From: an uncultured Clostridia bacterium
GTDB lineage: Bacteria > Bacillota > Clostridia > Christensenellales > Borkfalkiaceae
Direction: 5' to 3'
Length of the DNA: 64,000 nucleotides
Assembly: GCA_944328445.1 (NCBI GenBank)
Contig: CALVHO010000002.1
Span: forward strand, 56,648 to 120,647
Shown here: one piece after another, positions 1 through 11,705 of the stretch
How positions within the stretch are numbered: position 1 is the stretch's first letter
Layout of the letters: every line of letters starts with the position of its first letter
Position numbers and translations under genes: made by a program
The notes under the pieces: model-generated
What the model saw: the letters and a program-made list of their open reading frames with translations, nothing else
What the model was told of the DNA's origin: nothing
The model's database searches: none

Positions 1-83
1 TCGGGCGGCCGCAAGCGCCCGTGCCCCCGCGCTGCGCCGCGCAAACGCGCCCCGCAAAAGCGGGCACCAAGCCAAGAAATGTC

Positions 84-149
84 AAAGCTGTTTTTCTGTG
101 AAAAACAGGCGGCAAACGAAGTTTGCCGCCGATCCGTTTAACAGCTTTG
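84..149. repeat. Back-to-back hairpins before the lipoprotein gene
   Basis: Two adjacent perfect hairpins are visible: a 9-bp stem at 88-96/100-108 with loop TGT, and a 9-10-bp stem at 108-117/121-130 with loop GAA. An outer 10-bp arm (CAAAGCTGTT near 83-92 against AACAGCTTTG at 140-149) can close around them, in competition with the first hairpin. The element ends about 60 bases before the lipoprotein start and has no T-run, so it looks more like a leader structure or a repeat than a terminator. Function is unknown. The first 80 bases of the window hold no gene that I can see. Confidence 0.5.
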
Positions 150-207
150 GGATAAAAAACCGCAGGCGCGGCCGCCTATGGGCTGCCCGCCGCAAAAGGG
201 AGGAAAA

Positions 208-3200
208 ATGAAAAAGAGACTCTGCTTGCTCGCGCTGTGCCTGGCGGCGCTGCTGGGCTTGTCGCTGTTCTTCGTCGCCTGTGACGACGAACCCGCGCCC
301 GGTCCCACGCCCACGCCCGTCGAGCACACGCACAGCTACACGTCCGTCACGATAGCGATGGCGGACTACATGGGTAAGGAAGGGGCAAACGCCGGCAAGT
401 TCATCAAGGACGTTGCCGTCCCTTGCAGCGGGGAGGATTGCGACAGCACGCTCACCCTCACCAAGGACGAGCTCAACGCCGTCTTTGCCGCTATCATGGA
501 AGACGAGGACGCGGCCGGCTACACGGCCAAAGTGGAGGGCGGCAACAATATCACGTCTTTCAAGGTCACCAAGGGCGAGTACACCGTCACCGTGAACTTG
601 ACGCAGCCGCACACCCATACTTTCAACGCGGTCACGATCTCCTTCGATGAATACATCGACATGGCAAATGAGACCTGGAAAAAGCCCCTCGAAGTGCCCT
701 GCTTCTACAGTCCGAGAGGCTGCACGGGCAAACTCACCTTCACCGTGGGCGAGCTCAATGCCCAGATGGAGCAAGAGCCGAAGCCGGTCGATGAAACAAC
801 GGTAAAACTCACCCTTACCAAGGACGGGCACGCGGTCACTGTTACCGTCACGGGCTTCCCTACGAGCGAAGGCCCCGGCTCCGATGAGCCCTATCCCCCC
901 GTGGAATCGCCTTTTTCAATTGCCGTTAAAATTGGCCAAGAAGGATTGGTGGACGACGCAACGTATACCTACTGCGTCGGCACGACGGTCGCCTACACCG
1001 TGACCGTGACCGACACGAGTACGGGCGAACCCGTCACGGGTGATGCTCTGCAATATTTGTCGGCAACCTATCAAATCGATGGCGGCGACGCCGTAGGTTT
1101 TACGCAACAGGCGGCAAACTTCACCTTTGCTACGGTCGGTACATATACGATCGTAGTCACGTATAATAACGATGTGGACGAGCCCGCCACCTTCACATGC
1201 ACTGCGGAGGTGAGTGAACACGAGGGCACCTATCACGCCGCCAAGCATGCAACTTGCACCGAGGACGGCACCGTTGCCTATCTGTATTGCGAAGACTGCC
1301 GTAAGTATTTCAAAGTCACGGGTACGGCGGATGACTACGTCCTCGGTAATGAGTTCGATTACAACAACGGCGAGGGCATTATCAACCAAGAAGATCCCGC
1401 CAAAGGCCACAGCTACACGTCCGTCACGATAGCGATGGCGGACTACATCGGCACGGCAGACGAAACTCGTGACCAGTTCATTAAAGACGTTTCCGTTCCT
1501 TGCGACAGGGATGACTGCAACAGCACGCTTACCCTCACCAAGGACGAACTCAACGCCCAGATAGAGCAAGAGCCGGTGCAGGTCGATGAAACAACGGTAC
1601 AGTTCACCCTTACCAAGGACGGGCACGAGGTCACTGTTACCGTTACGGGCGTCTCTATGCCTACGCCGCAGGCGCAGTACACCGTCGGCCTGAACATTGG
1701 TGAAGATCCTGTGACCAGCGGTGGTAGCAGCACGATTTGCGTCGGCTCGTCCGTTGCGTACGCCGTGACCATGACCAAGGACGGCAGCCCCGTTGCGGAT
1801 GTCGCTGCCGAAGCGGCTGCCGCGAGGTTGAGCGCTTTTTATACGATCGGTGACGGGAATTCCACTCCCTTGATTAACGTTTCGGGCAACTTCACCTTCG
1901 AACAGACGGGCACCTATGTGTTTACCATCTCCGTAACGGGGAGCACCTTCACTTACACCGTGGAAGTGCAGGAGCATACCTGGGCATATACGGCAAGCAA
2001 CGGCGCAGGCCATTATCGCGCGTGCTCCGTCTGCGGGCACGAGGATGAGCAGTTGTACAACCACGAAGGCGCGTATGCGTACGACGCCGAAAAGGACGCG
2101 GTCGTGTTCACGTGCAGCGTGTGCAATGGCACCGTCGACTGCGAGATCACGGGCCTTACGCTGACGGGCGACAACGTCACCGTGGACGGCAATGATGTGA
2201 GCGGCGTTACCGTCACGGCCGCGTATGACGCTGTGACCGGCGTCACTGCTACGGCCGTCGATGTGACAGAGTATGTCGCCTTTACCGTTTCGATCAAGGC
2301 AGGGGATACGGGCTGCGAATATACCATTCAAGCGCAGATCGATGGTGTAGAAGCCGCCATCGGTACGATGACTTTCACGAAAGACCATCAGTACGACGCC
2401 GTGGCTTTGAACGAGCAGACCGCTGCCGTCGAGCAGACTTGTTCCGTCTGCGACAAGGTCAATACCATCGCTACGCTGACCGATCTTTCCGTCGATTGGG
2501 CGGAGGCCGCTGTTGGCAGCTATACCGTCGGGGCGACCATTCAGCCCGCCGATTTTGAAGTTTCGTACACGTACAGCGCCGACGTGACCGCGTATGCGGA
2601 AACGATCGAGGCAGCGATCACCGACAACATCGGCACGCTCAGCACCGCTACCGCGGGCATCGTCACCGTCGAATTCCAGCTCGGCGACAAAACCGCGAGC
2701 ATCGAGGTGAGGGTGTATGATACGGCGATAGATGCTGGGTCTGTTACTGCGGCTGCATATTTGGATAGGGCTGTCAGTGTTGGTGATTTTGTAGGTGAGT
2801 TCACGCTTTCTTATTCCATTAGTGATTTGACTGTGGGGGCAAAACCTTACAATTCATGGGTGATCACATTTGCAGCTAATAACGGAGCCATTGCAGTGCT
2901 TCGGCCAGACGATTACATCTTGAATGGTTGGAGAGTCCAGGATTGCAACGCCTTTACAAATGATTGGTTTAAGAAAACGGAAGGCGCTAACGGGACGTAT
3001 ATTCATAATGGTAACTTTATTATAGAGCGCATGTTTGTGACCGACCATTACGAGATCGTGGTTACGATTGCGGACGGTACTAGCACAGTGGCGTATAAAC
3101 TTGTGGAGCCTACAACCAATGGTGTTACGATGTCTGTATTCTTTGGCGGCGACGGGCTTGGAGGTACAGGTTCCTACAATTATAGCGATGTTCTGTATTG

Positions 3201-4083
3201 TCCTGAGAATGTGCCCGCGGTGAGCAGCATTTCTGCAACCGCAACGACAGCTGTGACAGGTACTTCGGTTACGAATGCGTTGCAGGGTTCTTCTGTCACT
3301 GTCAATTACGAAGGCATCTCTTTGACGGACGTTATTCCTGCATCCGCTTGCACAGTGGAGGATGAAGGGAATTACGATGCAATGGTTGCCGCGACGTACT
3401 CCGTCACGATCTCCTACGGGGGGAAGCAGACAACGGTTTCTATAACGTTGGAAGAGCCTGCATATTCCTTGTTAACGAAATATGCCGTAGACGGTGAAAG
3501 CTTTACGAATGGCACGGCGGCTGTCGGCAACGGGGAGAATGGCACTTTCGCAAACAGCGGTTTCAAGGCCAATGCCATCGACACAGTGATGGCAGACAAT
3601 CCGTATGTTGGGCAAAGCGTAGCGCAGGGTGTAACGATCCATTTGGAAGTGTACGCAAATACAATTTCCGAAATCGAGACGCCCATTATCAGTATTGAAA
3701 ATACCGAGAATAATGCGTTTTTGACGATTACGCAGAATAACGGTACGATTTGGGTCCGTTACAATGACATGGTTCCCAACTATATTGATGGCTCTGTGGC
3801 TGGTGCTACGATTGTTGAGGGACAGACGACGGAAATCGTTGTGGAAATTTCTATCGCGGGTAACGTGACTGTATTTGTCAATGGTGAAGCAAAGGAATTT
3901 ACGATTGCTACGTCGGGTGGTACGCTTGCAACTGGCTGTATCGCTTCTATTACCAATGCGGATTTTGACAAGGTAGTGTTTTTTGGTGGTGCGACGTATT
4001 GGCCGAACTTGTTTGACGGTTATATCCAAAGCTGTTCGTTCTACAACGGGTTGGTTCCGGCCGAAGAAATTTCTGCACTGTAA
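208..4083 (+). CDS. Large modular surface lipoprotein with C-terminal LamG-like domain
   Basis: A 1291-residue exported lipoprotein of unknown ligand. The start at 208 follows GGGAGG and gives a classic signal peptide: MKKR, a hydrophobic stretch, then lipobox FVAC with the lipidated Cys at about residue 29. Next come three related modules (about residues 40-134, 135-217 and 399-480), each with a Cys pair and a conserved LTLTKDEL-like block; copies 1 and 3 share an identical 41-base stretch at 331-371 and 1408-1448. Several CxxC knuckles follow (for example CSVCG, CSVCN, CEDC), a pattern common in repeat-rich Firmicutes surface proteins. The last ~200 residues look like a concanavalin/LamG-type sandwich, suggesting glycan or protein binding outside the cell; this is inference from sequence texture. 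From about 2710 onward codon use turns much more AT-rich than in the first part. Confidence 0.8.
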   Translation: MKKRLCLLALCLAALLGLSLFFVACDDEPAPGPTPTPVEHTHSYTSVTIAMADYMGKEGANAGKFIKDVAVPCSGEDCDSTLTLTKDELNAVFAAIMEDEDAAGYTAKVEGGNNITSFKVTKGEYTVTVNLTQPHTHTFNAVTISFDEYIDMANETWKKPLEVPCFYSPRGCTGKLTFTVGELNAQMEQEPKPVDETTVKLTLTKDGHAVTVTVTGFPTSEGPGSDEPYPPVESPFSIAVKIGQEGLVDDATYTYCVGTTVAYTVTVTDTSTGEPVTGDALQYLSATYQIDGGDAVGFTQQAANFTFATVGTYTIVVTYNNDVDEPATFTCTAEVSEHEGTYHAAKHATCTEDGTVAYLYCEDCRKYFKVTGTADDYVLGNEFDYNNGEGIINQEDPAKGHSYTSVTIAMADYIGTADETRDQFIKDVSVPCDRDDCNSTLTLTKDELNAQIEQEPVQVDETTVQFTLTKDGHEVTVTVTGVSMPTPQAQYTVGLNIGEDPVTSGGSSTICVGSSVAYAVTMTKDGSPVADVAAEAAAARLSAFYTIGDGNSTPLINVSGNFTFEQTGTYVFTISVTGSTFTYTVEVQEHTWAYTASNGAGHYRACSVCGHEDEQLYNHEGAYAYDAEKDAVVFTCSVCNGTVDCEITGLTLTGDNVTVDGNDVSGVTVTAAYDAVTGVTATAVDVTEYVAFTVSIKAGDTGCEYTIQAQIDGVEAAIGTMTFTKDHQYDAVALNEQTAAVEQTCSVCDKVNTIATLTDLSVDWAEAAVGSYTVGATIQPADFEVSYTYSADVTAYAETIEAAITDNIGTLSTATAGIVTVEFQLGDKTASIEVRVYDTAIDAGSVTAAAYLDRAVSVGDFVGEFTLSYSISDLTVGAKPYNSWVITFAANNGAIAVLRPDDYILNGWRVQDCNAFTNDWFKKTEGANGTYIHNGNFIIERMFVTDHYEIVVTIADGTSTVAYKLVEPTTNGVTMSVFFGGDGLGGTGSYNYSDVLYCPENVPAVSSISATATTAVTGTSVTNALQGSSVTVNYEGISLTDVIPASACTVEDEGNYDAMVAATYSVTISYGGKQTTVSITLEEPAYSLLTKYAVDGESFTNGTAAVGNGENGTFANSGFKANAIDTVMADNPYVGQSVAQGVTIHLEVYANTISEIETPIISIENTENNAFLTITQNNGTIWVRYNDMVPNYIDGSVAGATIVEGQTTEIVVEISIAGNVTVFVNGEAKEFTIATSGGTLATGCIASITNADFDKVVFFGGATYWPNLFDGYIQSCSFYNGLVPAEEISAL

Positions 4084-4099
4084 ATTACTCCAAAATACG

Positions 4100-4134
4100 C
4101 CGAGCGCGGGCAGTTGCCCGCGCTCGGTTTTGTT
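4100..4134 (+). terminator. Rho-independent terminator of the lipoprotein gene
   Basis: Perfect 13-bp GC-rich stem (4100-4112 with 4115-4127), a 2-base gap, then TTTTGTT. It starts 17 bases after the stop codon. Confidence 0.9.
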
Positions 4135-4140
4135 GTACGG

Positions 4141-4350
4141 TTTTTCCTTTCAAGAGCAAACAAAGCCCCCCTTAACGCCGAAGGCTTTAAAGGGGGGGAT
4201 GGACGGAGCGAAGCGCTCCCTCCGTCATCCTGAGCGGAGCCGAACGAAGCCGCGCTCCCTCCGTCATCCTGAGCGGAGCCGAACGAAGCCGCGCTCCCTC
4301 TGTCATCCTGAGCGGAGCCGAACGAAGTGAGGCGCAGTCGAAGGATCTCA
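4141..4350. repeat. Intergenic repeats: 39-bp tandem unit and hairpin
   Basis: Convergent intergenic region. A C-run/G-run inverted repeat lies at 4166-4198. From about 4214 a 39-bp unit containing GTCATCCTGAGCGGAGCCGA is repeated three times (the motif starts at 4223, 4262 and 4301, with few changes) and runs into GTCGAAGGATCTCA. The same sequence recurs in reverse at about 54000-54055. No coding gene is supported here; short reading frames across it only translate the repeat. Confidence 0.85.
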
Positions 4351-4676
4351 CTCGCCCGCCCACAGCAAAGCCCGACAAGGAGATCCCTCGGCGGCGGCTC
4401 CGCACGAGGCCGGTTTCTCACGGCCGCCCATACGGGCGGCTGCTCGCTTCCGCCTCGGCTCCGCCGCTTTGTTCACAAAAATCTCGGGCTTCGCCCTGCG
4501 ATTTTTCGTGAGAGAGTTGGTCGTATTTATAGAAATGAGATCCCTCGGCAAGCTCGGGATGACAGCAGGGGCTCGGGATGACATAAGGGTCGTCCAAAAT
4601 TCTACACTCTACATTCTACACCCTACATTCGCCCGCCCGCCGGGAGCAAAGCTCTCGGCGGGCGGGCCAAGTTTGT
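4351..4676. repeat. Composite repeat between lipoprotein gene and rsmA
   Basis: Non-coding. It contains a GATCCCTCGGCGGCGG module (again at 5722), an imperfect hairpin around 4477-4507, and from 4536 the composite unit GAGATCCCTCGGCAAGCTCG + GGATGACA followed by TCCAAAATTCTACACTCTAC-type sequence to 4633. These two modules are the same that build the arrays at 5.8-6.3, 45.3-45.6 and 53.9-54.2 kb. Confidence 0.85.
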
Positions 4677-5516
4677 TCACGTCACGATGCCGCGGGCAAA
4701 GAGCGCGTCGGCCAGGGCGGCCAGGCGGGCGGGGGAAAGCGTTTCGCCGCGGGCGCCTTCGGGCACGTCCGCCGCGGCCAAAACCGCTTTGGCCTGTTCG
4801 CGCGGGAGCGAAAATGCGTTCATGAGGTTGTTTTCGAGCGTCTTGCGGCGGGATAAAAAGGCGGCGCGCACGGCGGCACGGTAGGCCTTGGCGCTCTGCA
4901 CGGGGATGCGCCCGTCTTCAAACGTCAGTTTGACCACGGCGCTGTCGACGTTCGGCACGGGGTAAAACAGCGTCCGCGGCACTTTTTTGACGATCTCCGC
5001 CGACGCCCGACGCGCCACCGCGGCCGTGACGGCGCCGTATTCGGGCGTGCCTTCGCGCGCGCAGAGACGGCGCGCCACGTCGTCTTGCACCATCACGACG
5101 AGCGCCCGCGCCCGCGTGCTGCCGTCGACAAACTTCATGATGAGCGGCGAGGTGATGTAGTAGGGCAGGTTGGCCACCACGGTGTACGGGCCCAGTTTTT
5201 GCTCGACGGCGGCAAGGTCCTCGCGCAAAAAGTCGGCGAACACGACCTCGGCATTGGCGCAGCCCGCGAGCGTCTCCTGCAAGACGGGCGCGAGGTTTTT
5301 GTCGATCTCGTACCCGAGCACGCGGCGGGCGGCCGCGGCAAGTTCGCGCGTGAGCGTGCCCGCGCCGCAGCCGATCTCCAAAACGGCGTCGTCTTTTCCG
5401 ATGCCCGCGGCCTGCACGATGCTTTTGAGCAGGTTCACGTCGCTGATGAAGTTTTGGCCGAACTGCTTTTTGAAGGTGAAGCGGTTGCGCGCCAGGATGT
5501 CGCGAAGGGTTTCCAT
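4677..5516 (-). CDS. rsmA: 16S rRNA dimethyladenosine transferase RsmA (KsgA)
   Basis: Dimethylates two adjacent adenines in the 3'-terminal helix of 16S rRNA during late 30S maturation, using S-adenosylmethionine. The 279-residue product has the family length. Visible motifs are KKQFGQNF near the N-terminus, SAM motif I EIGCGAGTLT, and catalytic motif NLPYYITSP. The start METLRD is chosen because GAGGA precedes it by a normal distance; a longer frame reaching 5714 would add 66 residues translated from intergenic and repeat sequence. The gene is isolated: repeats flank it on both sides, and it converges on the lipoprotein gene. No clear promoter was picked out upstream. Confidence 0.95.
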   Translation of the reverse strand: METLRDILARNRFTFKKQFGQNFISDVNLLKSIVQAAGIGKDDAVLEIGCGAGTLTRELAAAARRVLGYEIDKNLAPVLQETLAGCANAEVVFADFLREDLAAVEQKLGPYTVVANLPYYITSPLIMKFVDGSTRARALVVMVQDDVARRLCAREGTPEYGAVTAAVARRASAEIVKKVPRTLFYPVPNVDSAVVKLTFEDGRIPVQSAKAYRAAVRAAFLSRRKTLENNLMNAFSLPREQAKAVLAAADVPEGARGETLSPARLAALADALFARGIVT

Positions 5517-6288
5517 AAAATTCCTCGAAGGTGCGATGTATAGCGGGGCCGCCGCGGCGCATACTGTGGCTGTAAACGCGGCGCCGAGCGAACAGCCGCA
5601 AGGCGCGTTTGCCGCGATGGCGCCGGTTTGCGGAACAAAGGAAGGGAAGCCCGCTTTTTGCTTTGCAGGAAGCGGGCTTTCTGTTTTGCTTTTCGTGCGG
5701 GCTACATTCGGCAAAGCCTGCCACGAGATCCCTCGGCGGCGGTTCCGCTTCTTTCACAAAAACCGCGGACTTCTGCGTGCCGAATGTAAAATGTAAAATG
5801 TAGAATGTAGAGTTGTGGATAATTTTTCAATAAAGCAAAAATTCTACACTTTACATTCTACACTCTACATTCTGCAAAGCCTGCCACGAGATCCCTCGAC
5901 AAGCTCGGGATGACATAAGGGTCGTCCAAAACTCTACACTCTACATTCTACACTCTACATTCCGAAGGCCCTGCCATGAGATCCCTCGACAGGCTCGGGA
6001 TGACAGGTGGGGCGCTCGGGAGGATATAAGGTTTGTCCTCAATTCTACACTCTACATTCTACACTCTACATTCAAAAAAGCCCGCGCATGAGATCCCTCG
6101 ACAAGCTCGGGATGACATAAGGGTCGTCCAAAATTCTACATTCTACATTCTACACTCTACATTCCGAAGGCCCTACCATGAGATCCCTCGACAAGCTCGG
6201 GATGACAGTGGGGTGGCTCGGGATGACATAAGGGTCGTCCAAAATTCTACACTCTACATTCTACACTCTACATTCCGAAGGCCCCGCC
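5517..6288. repeat. Composite repeat array (about 500 bp) upstream of rsmA
   Basis: No gene. The array starts with a fold-back: GAATGTAAAATGT-type sequence at about 5785-5812 faces its complement at about 5838-5872 across an AT-rich loop. Then four to five units follow, each made of a GAGATCCCTCGACAAGCTCG + GGATGACA module and an ATTCTACACTCTACATTC module joined by GGGTCGTCCAAAA and short linkers such as CCGAAGGCCC. Units differ by a few bases and one contains a duplicated GGCTCGGGATGACA. The array ends only about 10 bases from the end of the radical SAM gene. Confidence 0.9.
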
Positions 6289-6894
6289 TCAGCCGATGTA
6301 GGGGCGGACTTTGAGCGCCACGCCGCAGCGCGCGGCGATCTCGCGGCAGAGCTCTACCTTTTGCGCTCCGATGACGTCCACCACCGAAAACCAGGTGTCG
6401 ATGCCACGCCGCGCGCATTTTTGGGCAAAGTCTTGCAGGCCGTCGAAGGCCGCCGCGCCGTAGGCGGGGCGGCACAGCCGCACGTAGTCTTCGGCCGTGG
6501 CCTCGTTGAGGCTGACGTTGATCTTGTCCACCTTTCCAAAAAGTTCGCCCGTCACGTCGCGCCCCGCGATCATGTTGGCTTGCCCGTTGGTGTTGAGGCG
6601 GGTCACGCCGCCGCGCCGCTTGATGAAGGCGGCCACTTCGAGCAGGGTGCCGAGCCGCAGCGTCGGTTCGCCGAAGCCGCAGAACACGTATTCGTTGTAG
6701 CGCGAAATGTCTTCGGGCAGTCGCGCCGTCACCTCCTCGGCGGCGGGTTCACGCGCCAGCCAAAGTTTGTGGCCGAAGTAGTCTGCCTTTTCATTGCGCA
6801 CGCAAAAGGTGCAGGCGTTGGTGCAGCGGCTGGTGAGGTTGATGTAGAGGTTGCCGCCGATCTCGTACGTGAAATTTTCGTATGCTTCTTTCAT
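6289..6894 (-). CDS. TatD-associated radical SAM protein
   Basis: A 201-residue radical SAM enzyme of unknown substrate. The cluster-binding motif CTNACTFC lies at about residues 22-29, followed by GFGEPTLR, the usual glycine-rich SAM site. Size, motif spacing and position match the family described as radical SAM proteins linked to TatD. Its ATG overlaps the tatD stop codon (ATGA at 6891-6894), so the two are probably translationally coupled. Only the N-terminal and central parts of a full radical SAM barrel are present, as is usual for this short family. Function is inferred only as an accessory to TatD. Confidence 0.85.
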   Translation of the reverse strand: MKEAYENFTYEIGGNLYINLTSRCTNACTFCVRNEKADYFGHKLWLAREPAAEEVTARLPEDISRYNEYVFCGFGEPTLRLGTLLEVAAFIKRRGGVTRLNTNGQANMIAGRDVTGELFGKVDKINVSLNEATAEDYVRLCRPAYGAAAFDGLQDFAQKCARRGIDTWFSVVDVIGAQKVELCREIAARCGVALKVRPYIG

Positions 6895-7688
6895 GGTTCG
6901 GGTTGGTCCATCTTTTTGAATAACGTATGCGCGTTTTTGCGTACCTGTGCGGCCAGCTCCGCGGTGGGCACGCCGCGCAGGAGCGCCAGTTTTTCGTACA
7001 CCCGCACGACGTTTGCGGGGGTGTTGAGGGTGCCGCGCAGCGGCTCGGGCGCGAGGTAGGGCGAGTCCGTTTCGGCCAGAATGCGGTCGGCGGGCACGGC
7101 TTTGGCCACCTCGTCGAGCCTGCGCGCGTTTTTGAAGGTCACGGGCCCCGCAAAGGAGATGTACAGGCCGAGTTTGAGGTACTCCTTGGCCGTTTCGGGG
7201 CTGCCCGAAAAGCAGTGCATGACCCCGCCCGCGGCCAGTTTCGTGCGGTTTTCTTGGAGCAGCGCCAAGGTGTCGGCCGCGGCGTCGCGGCTGTGGATGA
7301 CGACGGGCAGCCCGAGCGAATGCGCCAGTTCGAGCTGCGCGGCAAACGCGCGCTTTTGCGCGGCCTCGTCGGTGCCGTCGTAGTGGTAGTCCAGCCCGAT
7401 CTCGCCCACGGCCACCCCACGCGGGCCCGCCAGCAGCGCGGCCAGCCGTTGCAGGTCGCCTTCCTGCATCTTGGCGCAGTCGGAGGGGTGGAAGCCCGCC
7501 GCAAAGTACAGCCGCGGCAGGGCGCCGGGGCCGCTCTCGGCCATCTTTGCTGCCAGGCGGGAGGAGGGGAGATCCCACCCCACGTTGATGACTTCGCGCA
7601 CCCCCGCCGCGGCGATCGCTTGCAGCAGCGCGGGCATGTCGCCGTATTTGTTTTCGTAGTTCAGGTGTGCGTGCGTGTCGATGAACAT
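6891..7688 (-). CDS. tatD: TatD family metal-dependent DNase
   Basis: A 265-residue hydrolase of the TatD family (metal-dependent deoxyribonuclease of TIM-barrel fold, cytosolic; proposed in DNA repair and 3'-5' DNA degradation). The N-terminal metal motif is FIDTHAHLN; further ligands appear in GEIGLDYH, VIHSRDA, MHCFSG and AETDSPYLAP. The start at 7688 is preceded by GGGAG at short distance. A longer frame reaches to 8009 but overlaps the nifJ terminator and the 3' end of nifJ, so the extension is rejected. It is followed directly by the radical SAM gene with a 4-base overlap. Confidence 0.93.
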   Translation of the reverse strand: MFIDTHAHLNYENKYGDMPALLQAIAAAGVREVINVGWDLPSSRLAAKMAESGPGALPRLYFAAGFHPSDCAKMQEGDLQRLAALLAGPRGVAVGEIGLDYHYDGTDEAAQKRAFAAQLELAHSLGLPVVIHSRDAAADTLALLQENRTKLAAGGVMHCFSGSPETAKEYLKLGLYISFAGPVTFKNARRLDEVAKAVPADRILAETDSPYLAPEPLRGTLNTPANVVRVYEKLALLRGVPTAELAAQVRKNAHTLFKKMDQPEP

Positions 7689-7785
7689 GCTCCCATTGTA
7701 CCCCTTTTTGCGCCGCCCGTCAAGGGAATGCGCTGCCCGTTCCCACCCGCTTTTCGGCGCGGCCCCGAAACGGCTGCCGTCGGCG

Positions 7786-7883
7786 GTTCCTGCCGCTTCG
7801 TGCCGCTTTATGCCGCATTTTGTCGGGTGCCGCGTGTCGGTTCCTGTCGCTTTTTGCTGCTTCGTGCCGTTTCCTGCCGCAAA
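7786..7883. repeat. Degenerate TGCCGCTT-type direct repeats
   Basis: Between nifJ and tatD a stretch of about 100 bases consists of imperfect copies of the words TTCCTGCCGC, TTCGTGCCG and TTTTTGCTGC at irregular spacing. No gene or promoter could be recognised in it. Confidence 0.5.
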
Positions 7884-7913
7884 ACAAGACCCCCGCGCCG
7901 TGGGGCGCGGGGG
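7884..7913 (-). terminator. Terminator of nifJ
   Basis: On the minus strand a perfect 10-bp stem (7904-7913 with 7890-7899) with a 4-base loop is followed by TCTTGTTTT. It lies about 30 bases after the nifJ stop. Confidence 0.85.
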
Positions 7914-7941
7914 CGTTTGGTTGCCGTGAGCGGGGCGCTCT

Positions 7942-11472
<3,531 letters not shown>

Positions 11473-11567
11473 TCATAACCTCCGAATACTTTATTTTGCT
11501 TTCAGCCTCACGGCGTGCGGGTACGCGCGCGGTGTGCGCGCGCGGCGCGCGCCCGTAAATCTCTATC

Positions 11568-11596
11568 ATTATAATGTTTTTCGGGAGAATAGTCAA
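11568..11596 (-). promoter_or_regulatory. Sigma-A promoter of nifJ
   Basis: Reading the minus strand: TTGACT, 17 bases, TATAAT. The leader to the nifJ start is about 100 bases and contains alternating GC repeats (CGCGCGC) near 11524-11552. Confidence 0.85.
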
Positions 11597-11667
11597 CAGG
11601 TCTGCGAAAGTTTTGTCAAAGAATTCCGCCGTTCGTGTGAAATCGCGCCCGCCCCGCCCCAAAATCG

Positions 11668-11696
11668 TTGTGCTATTTTTCACTTTTTGGTATAAT
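11668..11696 (+). promoter_or_regulatory. Sigma-A promoter of the ecf operon, extended -10
   Basis: TTGTGC, 17 bases, TATAAT, with TG one base before the -10 box. The ecfA1 ATG at 11706 is only nine bases after the -10 box, so the transcript should begin at or within about 3 bases of the start codon. Confidence 0.8.
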
Positions 11697-11705
11697 AACT
11701 GCATT

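Noticed and set aside
4187..4421. Short minus-strand frames rich in RSAPLRMTEG
   Set aside because: They read the 39-bp tandem repeat and have no start signal.
5281..6290. CRISPR array
   Set aside because: The 5.8-6.3 kb units have conserved modules of different size without unique spacers of constant length, and no cas genes are near.
6033..6314. 93-codon frame in the repeat array reading LHSTFYTLHS-like peptides
   Set aside because: Translation of the tandem repeat itself; no ribosome site or conservation expected.
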